DNA from: Cryptomeria japonica
Taxonomy: Eukaryota; Streptophyta; Pinopsida; Cupressales; Cupressaceae
Length of the DNA: 64,000 bases
Assembly (NCBI RefSeq): GCF_030272615.1
Contig: NC_081406.1
Span: 260,267,386-260,331,385, forward strand
Direction: 5' to 3'
Shown here: piece by piece, positions 12,280-23,619 of the stretch
Layout of the letters: each line of letters opens with the position of its first letter
Numbering within the stretch: position 1 is the stretch's first letter
Notes under the pieces: generated by a model
What the model saw: the letters and a program-made list of their open reading frames with translations, nothing else
Told to the model about the DNA's origin: nothing
Databases searched by the model: none
Made by a program: the position numbers and the translations under genes

Positions 12280-13041
12280 TTGAAGGTTTTGTCATTGATG
12301 GCAACCTTGCAATCCTATGGCACCGACAAGACATCATATCGGCAAAGCATTACTCAGGTAAGACAGTGCACCGACATCAACAAATCACTCTACACTGGCA
12401 TCGGCATAGAAGAAAACATTTATACCGGCATAGAGGCCGACAAGATTTTTGTTATGTAATATTTTGTTTATTATTGTAACCTGACTTGGAAAATTGTAAA
12501 ATGACTCTTGTATATAAAGGAGATCATTATAGACATTTAAAAAGTAATGTAGTGAGCATAAAGAAAATTATTAGGCAGACCTAATGTGCGAATTATAGGT
12601 CAAGGGTATATGTATAGAACAGAGCAAGAACTGGTACTAAATTTGGCATTGGAGATGCTATTGTAAAGAAGTACAAGTCATTGGATTAGTATAATCCTTA
12701 TTGTAAGTCAGTGTGACTTCCCATTGAGTAGTGAGCTCTAGGCAATTGGCCTTCCTACATGTGCAGGCCCCTATTGTAAGTAATATTCTCTTATTGGCCA
12801 GTGAGTGAATATTGTGGGTCACAAATCCCACCGAGGTTTTTCCCACACTAGGTTTCCTCATTAAACATCTTGTGTTATGGTGTGCTTTTCATGTGGATAT
12901 TTCTGATTCTATTTATTGCATTATTTCTTGCATACCGGTACACTATTATTTTATGTTCTTCATGTTTTAACTTAAGAAATTCTTACTACCAGTTAGATAC
13001 TGATTCACCCCGCCCTCTCAGTATCTGTGGGAATCCTAACA
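12271..13041 (+). repeat. 5' LTR of the gag-only copia element
   Basis: It starts TGTGTGATTGAAGG (12271 or 12273) and ends CCTAACA at 13041. A stretch around 12290 (gtcattgatggcaacc) is the usual beginning of copia LTRs in this window. Near the 3' end is a perfect 9-bp hairpin, arms 12995-13003 (agatactga) and 13018-13026 (tcagtatct), around the C-rich loop. Confidence 0.75.
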
Positions 13042-13059
13042 ATTGGTATTAGAGCTTGG
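13042..13059 (+). other. Primer-binding site (initiator tRNA-Met type)
   Basis: ATTGGTATTAGAGCTTGG directly follows the LTR end. It matches the common plant copia primer site TGGTATCAGAGC with one change. Confidence 0.8.
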
Positions 13060-14258
13060 TCCTCTATTTTCAGAAGCCTAACAACTTGAGGAAGATCTTG
13101 ACACCGGTAAAGATGAAAAATCTGATGAAGCAACTGGAAGGAGCTCTTACAGACTATGATGCAGAGAAGTTGAAAAATATCAAATTAGAAGATGATTTAA
13201 GAGCAACTCAGGATATCATTGAAAATCTCACTGTTGCAAGAAATAAGAGAAGAGAACTTTGTGAAAAATTGTAAAATGAGAATGATGAAAAGGAATCACT
13301 TAATGATCAGATAAGCAAGCTAAAACAAGAGAACATGACAACAAAAAATGAAATGCAAGATATGACTATGAGATTTTGCAAAGAGATTGAGGATAGAAAG
13401 AAGAATGAAGAAGAATTGACCAGAAGACTAAGTGATGTAGCAAATGAGAACACAAGACTTAGCTATGAAAATGACATGTTGAAGATAGATCTGATGCATA
13501 CTCAGAATGACTCAAATGAACTGATGAGACAAAAAGAAATCTTGGAAAGGGAACTAGAAACTACAAATCAACATAAAGAAAAATTCAAGAAAAGCTCAGA
13601 GGAACTTGGTACCTTGCTAAAGAATCAAAAACCTAAAGGTGACACTTCTGGAATTGGCTTTGAAGTTGGTGAAAGCTCTGGTACTACAAATACTCAGGAT
13701 CATAGCAAACTGGTAAGACAACCTAATGCTTATAAATTCAATGGAAAATGCTTTAACTGTAATAAGTATGGTCATAGAGCAAATGAATGTAGATCTAGGA
13801 ATTATCAGAATATCAATACACCCACTGGTCAATGTTCAAAATGCAACAAAGTTGGTCATAACTCTGAAAACAACAGAATGAATGTGAGATGTTATGTTTG
13901 TGGAAGATTCAGACATTTATCTAATCAATGCAGAACACAAACTGGCATAGGTTATGGGAAAGCTATTCAGAAAAATAATGTAACTTGTTATGCATGTAAC
14001 AAGATTGGGCATATTGCTAAATTTTGTAGAAGTAAAGGAACACCAGTAGACAATAAAAGTTCTAGCTTGAAAGGTAAGGAAAAAGTTGAAGAGGTTAAGC
14101 AAGAATTCTCAAAGCAATGGATTAGAAAAGTTGATCTAAATATTGGGAATACTCCTCCACCGATAGAACCAACAAATGCTCCACCGGTAGAACCAATAAA
14201 TGCTCCATCGGTAGGACAGAGCAGTGCTCCACCGGTAGGAAGTTCTTCATCTAATTGA
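13056..14258 (+). pseudogene. Copia Gag-like protein: coiled coil plus four zinc knuckles
   Basis: The coding region is split by a stop at 13272-13274; the second part (13335-14258) is 307 codons. The first part and residues 1-95 of the second are rich in Glu, Lys, Leu and Asn with heptad-like spacing, suggesting a long coiled coil in place of the usual copia capsid domain. Four CCHC-type knuckles follow: C139-C152 (CFNCNKYGHRANEC), C167 onward (its last Cys is Asn), C186-C199 and C218-C231. The tail has a repeated PP(I/V)EP / APPVG motif (residues about 273-303). It would bind element RNA and form particles, possibly in partnership with an autonomous copia. The internal stop and the damaged second knuckle argue that this copy is dead. 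Confidence 0.75.
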
Positions 14259-14411
14259 AGAAAATTTCCTTGAGGGTTTGGCAATCTAATGACACATGTG
14301 CTATTATTCCCTCGGTTAGAAATAAGAAGTTGAAAATTACTTATTACCGGCAAACAATGTTAAGTGAATACTTAACCGGCATGCAATTAATGTGGTAGAT
14401 GGCGAAAAGAC

Positions 14412-14421
14412 ATTATAAAAG
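14412..14421 (+). promoter_or_regulatory. TATA-like box inside the gag-only copia element
   Basis: ATTATAAAAG lies about 150 nt upstream of an ATG at 14560. The intervening sequence looks like a plant 5' leader (C/A-rich, no upstream ATG in frame). It could drive a second transcript inside the element; there is no direct proof. Confidence 0.35.
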
Positions 14422-14559
14422 TAAGGTTTTGGCTCCATTTCATTTCACCGTGATTTCAAATTTTCAGAGAGCGCAAAGATTCTGAGCTAAAGCATTTTGA
14501 GCAAGAAGCAAGCACACTCCAAGCATTCATCCATCCAAGGTAGAAAAAGGTATTTAATC

Positions 14560-14724
14560 ATGGCATCCACCTCTGCAATTGAATACATAGCAAACCGTAC
14601 TATTGTTGAAGTAATTAAAAGACCTAGGCCCATATTACTTGTTAGTCTTGATCCATCAGTGTCTATGAGTTTTGACAATGGCTACTCTATACCCTTTCTT
14701 GGGACTATAAAAAAATATACTTAA
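14560..14724 (+). CDS. Short unknown ORF downstream of gag in the copia element
   Basis: This is a 54-residue reading frame starting MASTSAIEYIANRTIVEV and ending FLGTIKKYT. It has no zinc finger, membrane segment or catalytic motif that I recognise. The ATG is preceded by a leader-like region and a TATA-like box, and it looks like the N-terminus of a longer protein that has been cut off, since coding-like composition stops at about 14730. It may be a captured host fragment carried by the element. Function unknown. Confidence 0.35.
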   Translation: MASTSAIEYIANRTIVEVIKRPRPILLVSLDPSVSMSFDNGYSIPFLGTIKKYT

Positions 14725-17041
14725 ATTTATCCTAAAGTCAAAAAGATTGTTCAAAAGACTGCTACAACCCCTTTGAATGGATTATGGTTTATTTCTTGAT
14801 ACTTCTCATTGAACTTTACCAAATCACTACACTTGTCTTTTAAATGAATGACTTCCCTAAACATATTATGTGCTATGAATATGCTCTGCTTTTTGGACAG
14901 ATGATTGTCTTTTGTAGCTTTGTCTTCTTCCTAATGCCTTATCACTATTATTTAGGATTGTATCTCATGTCTCTATAAAACCTTATTATGATTACACCTT
15001 CGTTATATTAGCATCAAATCCTCTCTCAATCATTTTTCTTTTCCATAGTGCTTCAAGGGCATCTCTCCTCTTTTTATGTGTTTTAACGTTGGAGTAACTA
15101 TGAATCGGACTAAAAAATCTTAAATCTCTCCTTGATAAGCTTAACCTACAATTGCTAAAAGTATTGCTATTCTTTTCTTGCACATTCTTTAGAAAATCTG
15201 ATATTTTTGAGCTTTGTTCATAGACTCAAATTTGTTGTTGAATGATATTTGTGACCCATGTCATGATGATTGAGGTTTAAAGGCTACTCTCAACAATTCT
15301 CGGGACTCACAGAGATTACTTTTATTCTCTATCTTATTTGTAGTCATATATTGCTCCATTGTACTTTAATTAACTATCCATGCTATATGATGACCTTCTT
15401 GCTTTCTAATGGCAGTGATCCCTGAATTTGGTGAAGGTTGATGTGTGCTTTGAGCTCTATTCACTGTCTAATATGGTCATTTACTATTTTTCCTTCTTGT
15501 GATGTTGGCATGAGCATCTTTAACCCATGTGTTGGCCCGAGACTATGATCTAAGTGGATGCTCTCTGAATCTCTATGAAATTACTATTTTATGACTATTA
15601 GGACAATCATTTTTTACTATCATTTTCTTATTATCACTTCTTTTGAATGCTACAGACCTATCTCTATCATAAAACCATACACACTACTCTTCTATGCTCT
15701 TTAGAAGTATTGATGCACTATTCTTATGCTCTATTGTTGTTCCTTTTGGGCCTTTGGCTGCCATTAACTCCTTGTTCTTACTGTCAAATTTGTCTTTATG
15801 TGCTATCATGCTAAGGGTTTCTCTATTACTCTTTGGCTTAAGCCTTAACTGATCCCATGGTTTCTCACTGTGTATGAGGCCTGCAATTCTCTCCTTACTA
15901 CATTTTCCATGATTGATTGTGCTTACTCTATCTAATTTAGATCTGTCAATGTGACTTTGCATGATTGTGTCAAGGGCCTTGAATCTTGTGGACTACATTA
16001 AGTGTATTTCTTCAAACACCAACATCATTACCTTGATCACTCTAAATTTTTAGCTCTGTATATAACTATAATAGTGATTCTTCAAGGATAATTGTTACTC
16101 CTTCAAAATTGTGGGTTTTGTGTAGTGCTACATTTTTGGTGCCAAAAGACTTTTGATGGCTCTGAGGTTGTAATTGTCTTTTCACTTTCTTTAGTACAAT
16201 GGTGAATGCCTTAGGAAGAATTCTCAAGATTAGTGTACTCTTAATAATGGCTCAGTCAAATAACCTTTCATGGATTTTCATGCTCCGAGCTTTTCTCTAA
16301 TTTGCATCGTCGACTACCATAATGTATTATCCTCTATCTTAGGACTCCTAAAGAACATTTCTATGACTATGAATTCTTAAAGAATACCTTGTAAAGGAAT
16401 ACCTCTACATTACAAATCATTACTTGAATGTATAGAACTTTACACTATTGTAGTAACCTATCTTTCACCGTCATAACTTTTCTATTCCAATATTCAATAA
16501 TCTTTTAAGACTAAAACCCTTTAATGGTTCAATAAGGAAAGCATACTAAGACATGCCAAATTCTTATAAACACATATAATAACAAATCTTCCTTAATGTT
16601 TGGGAATCATTTGTAATTAAAGGACCCCTTTTCTGTGCATTGAAACCCTACCTCACGCATTGGCCCTTGCATATGTTTTGCATGACTGTCCACAAGCTCG
16701 ATGATAACTACTTCATGTTGCTTTCCTCTGTCAAATTATAGATTTTACATTCCAAAACTCCACATGCGTTTTGCATGACCAACAAAGTGTTCTTGGAAAC
16801 TCTTGTTCACTACACCTTTCATGTGCATATCTTGGCATGGTTCAAACCAGTACTCCTTGGCAAACATCTAGTGGTGAGATAGAGATATAAGATGGTTTGC
16901 ATATAAAATTTTAGTAGGAATTATCCATATTCACAGTGAAAGAAAAAGATAAGGTGAAAACCTAATGAATAACTCAAACAAACCCTAGTTCCACCTAAAG
17001 CTTGAGAAGACATTGAGTTTTAAAACTTGAACGTTTCCCTC

Positions 17042-17152
17042 TTATATTCCATAAGAAAATATTCTTGATGTCTCTATGTAGAATAAGGTCATTATGTACT
17101 AATTGTACCATGAGCTACAATTTGATTATATTCCATAAGAAAATATTCTTGA
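17042..17152. repeat. 27-bp direct repeat pair
   Basis: The same 27 bases, starting ttatattccataag, occur at 17042-17068 and 17126-17152 without a mismatch. The 57-nt gap between them contains a partial copy (catgagctacaatt) of the arms of the nearby inverted repeat. Confidence 0.85.
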
Positions 17153-17165
17153 ATAACTCAAATAT

Positions 17166-18024
17166 GATTGTAGTAGATGATCGAATTATAGCTCATGATA
17201 ACATTATGAATTATTTATCTATTAAAGTGATATAACTTTTAAAACACTTTAAAATAGTATTTTGAGCTCTTTTGATCATCTAAACCCCTCAAAAGTTTTA
17301 CATAAGACCATAAATTTATTGCCAAGCTATTTTTCACCTAGGAATGGAAAAATAGGTAACAATAATCAAATAAACATCAATAACTAAATCTCAACAAATG
17401 TACATGATCTCTCATCAAACATGTATAAATGTCAAATATAAATCATATCAAAAGTATATAGGCATGTAGTATCAAACATATAATCAAGTCCCTAGAAATA
17501 CATGTATATATATAACTTGTACAAACTTGTCTAAGAAATATTATATAAAGGTAAACAACATGTATGAGAAAGCCTATATAAAAGGTAAACATGTAGAGGG
17601 GCACACTCTAAGTGTCATTTTGGTCATCATGTTGTCTATGAATGGAGTGACCCTCTGAGTGAGAGTCCTAGTCTGAGGGATGCCCAATTGATCCTTGAAA
17701 ATAGTAGAACACATTAAATATCAATTGATCTTATCAAATGGATGAATATATATAAAAGGAATGCACATGAATTGTGTTTATAAGAGTTTAAAACTCACAT
17801 GTCCACTAGCGGGTGTCACATCAATAGAATCTCACCTACGTACATGCTTTGAACTTAGGCTAGGAGTAACATGAGATAATTGTTACATGTGTATATGTTA
17901 GGACTAGTTTAATAATTCAAGGTTACAAAAATTATGAATTAGATATAACCACAAATATTTTTAAATTATTAATTATACATGTACCTTGGTATCATGAGCT
18001 ACAATTCGATCATCTACTACAATC
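17166..18024. repeat. 35-bp inverted repeat with arms about 790 bp apart
   Basis: The left arm 17166-17200 and right arm 17990-18024 are reverse complements with 34 of 35 positions matching. Both contain gtagtagatgatcgaatt or its complement. The right arm lies in a short minus-strand open stretch, so this could be an inverted duplication of an exon piece or the inverted termini of a small DNA transposon. No flanking target duplication was found. Confidence 0.75.
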
Positions 18025-20690
18025 CTATTTGCCACAATAATTGCATCTGCATGTCTATTTTTGGCATTAGAGTTGTCATTGATGTCAACATGTGTGTGTG
18101 CAGGGCTACTGAAGTTGCAAAATAGTTATTGAGATCAAGTTGATTGATTTCATAAGTTGGAGAGACTTGTAGAGATCATAGAGATTAGGTTGATGAAGAT
18201 GACAATGTTGTTACAGACTCCCACAATGCCTATTAAGTCTATAAAGTTCTTATTGGATGTCCTAAAGCTAGGGTTGTGAAAACAATAAATCATGTATATC
18301 GACAACACCCCACTATGTTATAACGATCACATTATGGTTTGATAAATATTCCTCATGAGTCATATCAGGATAACTAGGCCAATATCGAGTTGTGTGGAGG
18401 AAATTGCTATCGATGTAAGTCAGGTTGATGTTGGGTCATGAGGAGTCTCTTTTGTGTTTTGTCGGATCAGGATAGCAATGCTGAATACCAAAGAAAGGCA
18501 AAACATCAAAATAGTTGATAAAGGCGGGGTAACAAGTTTAAGTTATGATGATAGAGTAAAATACTCCAATATCATTGTATTGAAATAGTTATGTCGACCA
18601 GGAGACAAAGGATGTGTATCGGGGTAGTTATTGAAGATGAAATGACAAATTCCCACTATGGTGATAGACCAAACTATTCTGACATTTTCTTATCGAAATA
18701 CCTTATACCAATGCAGACACCATTAGGATTGCATACAAGTTCGGGACAAGTCAAAAATGTTATCCAGATAGATCAAGCTATTTCGATAGAGGAGAATGAA
18801 GAGAAGACCCCTTGATAAGTTTATCAGAATAACATATGCCGATATGTTGAAGGACCTTGGAGTTGTCATTTTTAAACAACTATTCCAATGAAGTTTATCA
18901 TCATGGAGTTGAGCTTTGGAATACCTATTTCGATAAAGGGAGGTTGATCGTATGTCATAGAAATGACTTATACTATCATTCTAGCATGTTTTTCTTATGT
19001 TTATAGTCATGGTAATTCTGATGACTGGTTGTTTGGTTTGAAGTCTTTCAATTCGAGGTAACTTATGTCAATGAAGTGTGTCAACATGGAGATTGTGTTT
19101 CAGGATAGCTTATGACGATAAGAGAAATCAAAGGTGAGGTTCTCGTCAGAGTAACCTATGCCAATGAAAGGACAAAGGAAAGAATTAGGCTTCCCATTAT
19201 TCTATATCATCAAAAATGAGGAGTGATAGTCATGTGGGGTAACACAAGGGGGAGAAAGATATGCATCCTGCTATCCCACACCATTCAAGGTGGGTATGTG
19301 ATGTCATGCAGGATAAGACAATGAGGCGAAAGAAGGATCCTGCTATCCCTCACCTACAAATGAATGTAAAGAGGAACTCACTGGATAAGTTAAGGCAGAA
19401 AGATTATGCATCATGCCATCCCACAGTGACAAAGGTTAAGGTCATCATGACCATTTGAGGCACAAGGGTGTTACATGGAAAGTTGACCTATTTTGATAGA
19501 GTGACCTGGACAACAAATGTGAAGACATGTGTACCCCAAGTGAGCAAGTAGGCATGTAAGGATGTTGATTAGGATTAACAGAGCATAAGGTCATCAAGTG
19601 GATTGGCATGATAGTTGGTTCTAAGGTCAATGTGTGTTTGTAGTGCTAATCGACAAGGATTGTGATGCCATCTTTGCATGCAAACAGGTGCAAAGATGTA
19701 CATGGAATTTGACAAGACTTGACTAAGTGATCTGGATGTCGAATATGATGACATGTGTAATCCAAGTAGTCGAATAAGAGAACTGAAGTCTATGAATGAA
19801 GAGTGGGTGCACATAAACGTGGTGGTTGTCAATCAAATCTGAGTAGGTTGACAGAGGATGAAGAATGATTTAATGGTGAGCTTGCAAAAGATCATGTGAG
19901 AAGATCGAGAACATCAGAATATCTTCAATCAATAAGATGTCTAGGCTAGATGCAGGTGAAGATTACTAAAGATAGTAATCTAAACCCAATGTTTGAACTG
20001 AAGAAGGAAGTTCCTACAATTAATTATGATGGGTAGAAAACCTATGGAGCAGATTTAGAAGATCAAATGTACCTGATCTATTAGATGTACATTTGAACTT
20101 CAGCTCTTGACGGGAATGTATGCGTTCTCTCAAGACAAAAGGTGAATGTGTATATGGATGAGGTGGTTGATGATGTGGTGCATGAAACCACCACAATTCT
20201 AGTAGTAAAGGTTGAATCTAGCAGATCGATGACTTAGATTCATAAATGATGAAGAATACAGTTTGGTGTGTCTGGTAATTTGAGTTAATTGCTAGAAAGA
20301 GGTAAACTGACTGAATGAACGATGGGATAGTTGACCGAATCAAGGGGGAGTTGATGATATTTGACAATGACAACTGAGGTAGTTGAGTTGAATGATCTGT
20401 GAGGACACGTGGAATATCTCGTAGAGATATTAAAAGCTAAGTGCAATGTGAGAGTGAGAGAGCATGTCTGTGTGCAGTATTTCTGATTAGGGGAGGAAGT
20501 TGTTGCCAAGAATGGAAGTTGTAGAAGCACATAGAGAGGTGAACAGAGAGGAAGCACAAAGAGAGAAACAAAAACTAGAGTGTGTAGAGCCAAGATAGAA
20601 AGGCAGAGGAGGAAAAGTGATCTAAGAAGAAAGCAAAAAGTTATCTGCAAAGACAAAGAGAAGAGTGTAGAGATAGAGACCAACTAAGAC

Positions 20691-20695
20691 CAGTG
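20691..20695. other. Target-site duplication of the full copia, left copy
   Basis: CAGTG here is identical to 49143-49147, on the other side of the minus-strand copia. This fixes the element boundaries 28.4 kb apart. Confidence 0.92.
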
Positions 20696-21900
20696 TGTTA
20701 GACAATTCAAATAACCAGAAGATATCTGAGAGGGGGGGTGAATCAGTTGTCACTAGATTACCAAAACCTTAGGAAATTTAAACTTTAATACGGGAACCCA
20801 AAAGATCAATATCGAAATGCATAAACCAATTACCGAAATAGCAGATAAACCAATTAAGCACAAGCAACAATTAGAAAATAAATACCATCCACATGACACC
20901 AATATTTGTACATGGAAAATCCATTAAAGAGAAAAACTATACTGGGAATCCTACCCATAATTAGATAATACTTCTGCAATAAGTATGTGATTACAAATTG
21001 AGGGGCCTGCACTTGCGGGAAGGCCAATAGCCAAGAGCACACTGCTCATCAAAAAATGAGTCTCACTAACTACATAAAAATCCAAACTACAATCTAGAAG
21101 GAAGAATGAACTGCAATGATAGCATCTCCTATACCTGATTATAGTTTCGGTTAAGCTCAACAACAGAGGACTTAATCCTCTTATATAAACCCAACTCGAT
21201 CACCAACGATTGACCAAATCCTCTGCATGAATGGTTATTACATTATTCTCTTCGTACATACGATCTACTATGAGATCTTACATCATATATATACAAACCC
21301 TCGACCACAAACAATAAGGTCAGCCACCAGACAATAAAGCAATTACTTAATTACAAAACATGTCGGCCTAACACAAAAATAATAATATATAATCTCAAAC
21401 ACATCGAGAAGATCAAACAACACATTACATTAAATTGGTCCATAACATAGATAATACAAAATAGGTCCGTAACCAAATTCAATGATCCCAATCAACCAAG
21501 TCATGAACATGATCACCATCACCATCCATAATCTCTACTAGAAGCCACACCAACACCACTTATGCATAATATCAAAAGATCTTTAATAAATCTATGTTGG
21601 TGAAACCCTCACCGGATCAACAAACCAAGCTTACTAGCATACAAGATAGCATCTGATCACCAAATCAAAACCAACTGACTGGACATGAATTTGAGTAGCA
21701 TGAATAGAATATCTAAGCCAATTCCATAAGTTAAAACATACCAAAGCATACCAGATCATCATGATCTAATCCAACCAAAAACCAAACAACCTACCCACCA
21801 GGACCAAAAGGATACCGGTAAAGCAGCTAAAATAGCTAGTGTTGACATCAATGACAAAACATCAATGCAACACATAATCAATTCCTCCAAATGGCCAACA
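20696..21900 (-). repeat. 3' LTR of the full copia
   Basis: It runs from TGTTAGACAATTC to GGCCAACA, 1205 bp, and aligns with the LTR at 47927-49142 and the solo LTR at 5656-6881. U5 hairpin arms are 20721-20729 and 20743-20751 (7 of 9 pairs) around a run of seven G (C on the sense strand). Confidence 0.92.
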
Positions 21901-21916
21901 ATCTCCCCCTTTGGCA
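21901..21916 (-). other. Polypurine tract of the copia
   Basis: On the minus strand, GCCAAAGGGGGAGAT immediately precedes the TGTTGG start of the 3' LTR, the expected place for the plus-strand primer. Confidence 0.8.
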
Positions 21917-22397
21917 TTGATGGCAACATTAGATGTGAAAAGAATCCAAGTGCCAAGAAATGCCAAACAAATCTCCCACACAAGAATATAGCAATGAAGT
22001 TCTGATCCATATTCTTTGTAAATGATATCATAATTAAGTTCTGCAAATTTCTCCCCCTAATGTATATATCCCTTAAGTTTTTAACATAGATATCTCTCCC
22101 CATTTGACATCAATGCAAAATATCTGGCATAAATATCAAAGCAAAAATCAAAAACCACTGAACCACAAGCCTAACTACTCCCCCTGAGTAGTAGCATCAC
22201 CACATCAATCTGAAATGAATAATATCATTGATAATGCATACCAGACTGATTCCAAATAGCATCAATCAATTTTTTGTCAGAGGGGCAAAAACCCCTAATC
22301 TATCTCTGAGGTACTCAATTGATTCTTTAGGCAAAGGTTTAGTGAAAATGTCTCCAATATTCTCTTTAGCATGCACCTAAACCAGTCTAACTTCATT

Positions 22398-22738
22398 TTA
22401 TTCCACCTTCTCCATCAAAAAGTTATACTTGATAAATATATGCTTTGTCTTAGAGTGAAATATTGGATTCTTTGATATGTCTATTAAAGCAGAGTTATCA
22501 TAGGGAATAACTACCAGTCCATTGCAATGCACTTTTATATCCTTCAACATTTTCTTCATCCATAGAACTTGTGTACAGTTAGTAGCAGCAGCAACATACT
22601 CAGCTTCAGTAGTAGATAAAGAAGTACATGACTTTTTCTTGTTAATCCTTGAAATAAGTTTGTTTCCAAGAAAGAAAGATCCATCGAAAGTACTTTTTTG
22701 GTCATCAACATCACCTGCCCAATCTGCATCCATATATG
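22398..22738 (-). pseudogene. Copia RNase H domain (C-terminal end of pol)
   Basis: About 111 codons start DADWAGDVDDQKSTFDGSFF, the hallmark start of copia RNase H, and continue with SLSTTEAEYVAA and VIPYDNSALID. They carry the first Asp, the Glu and a later Asp of the catalytic set. The enzyme would degrade the RNA strand of the RNA-DNA hybrid during reverse transcription. The frame is broken upstream only because the gypsy element inserted at 22739; the missing upstream part lies at 38938 and beyond in the same frame. A stop ends the visible ORF at 22398 and the last C-terminal residues are unclear. Confidence 0.88.
22734..22738. other. Target-site duplication of the gypsy insertion, left copy
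   Basis: ATATG here matches 38933-38937 exactly. The copia pol sequence is continuous if one copy and the gypsy are removed. Confidence 0.95.
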
Positions 22739-23619
22739 TGTTGGTAAATAGATTTGTCTCTCACAATTCATTTGACTTTTATGCTCTTTAACCCAAGAAA
22801 TGAAAGACAAATTTCACCATACAGTTGGAAAACCATCGTATTGATTAACCTCAGAACTAAGGTACAACTCCCTTTAATAAGTATTCAATCAGCTCCAAAT
22901 TACATACAACTAATATTATACTTTTCCCCAGAAAGTACAAAAAGGTAATCATATTCACCAATCAATACCAAATGAACACAAGTGTTGATTCATATATTAT
23001 TCTTTGTGTAAAGTCGACAGACTTCACATGTACGCTAAAACAAAATGAAAACCTTAAAAGATTAATCTCACTGATATTTTCTGCACATATAGAAAGCTAT
23101 GACAGATTCTTTCTTGAAATAGATTCTCACATAAATCAAATTTTAAACACCAAACACACAAATTTGAAGCCAAAGATAATCTGTCATTAGATTTTCATTC
23201 GTAAATGATCATCAACTTCCCACACATACATAAATTATTTAGCCAAAATTAAAGAGATAGTTTTTCAAAAACTTAGCGGACCCGCCTAAAGTCATTACAA
23301 AGCTTATAAATAGGCCTCCAAATAAATAGTTCAACCAAAGGTAAAATTAACTCGAAATGAGTTAATGAGAAACTGTCCTAACATCATAAATGAAAATAAA
23401 AAGAAAGCTAGACATGCTGGCATACAACTGCTAGCAGTGCTAGTCATGTTGTCGATTCTGTTTCAATCGGATTGCTCGGATTGCTATTCTGGGCGAACAC
23501 CATAACCGCTTTCACTGCCCTCCACTCTCAATGAACCCTTGAGAATTCCTAGATTACCACTACATGTGGCAGGCTGATATGAATTACCCTTTGCTTCTAG
23601 AGTTCCTTCTTTCTTTTCA

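Larger units (their letters stand above)
12271..14730 (+). mobile_element. Gag-only (non-autonomous) copia element, 3' end missing
   Basis: A 771-bp LTR (12271-13041) is followed at once by a copia-type primer site, a gag-like coding region with zinc knuckles (13056-14258), a spacer with a TATA-like box, and a second short ORF (14560-14724). No protease, integrase or RT is seen and no 3' LTR is found. Homology-like sequence fades out near 14730. It inserted into the gag start of the gypsy element to its left. It may be a non-autonomous derivative that relies on a full copia relative, or a truncated copy. Confidence 0.65.
14731..18058. other. Degenerate spacer, no recognised gene
   Basis: Short minus-strand ORFs at 14992-15183 and 15684-15962 have a protein-like residue mix (Lys, Arg, Asp, Leu), but I recognise no family and the frames between them are full of stops. 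The right end (about 17988-18058) has a short minus-strand open stretch that ends at a possible splice donor. The other visible structures are the direct and inverted repeats listed separately. Confidence 0.5.

Noticed and set aside
20285-20683. 132-codon minus-strand ORF
   Set aside because: Within the outer copia solo LTR; Ser/Leu-rich complement of a purine-rich leader with no retroelement motif.
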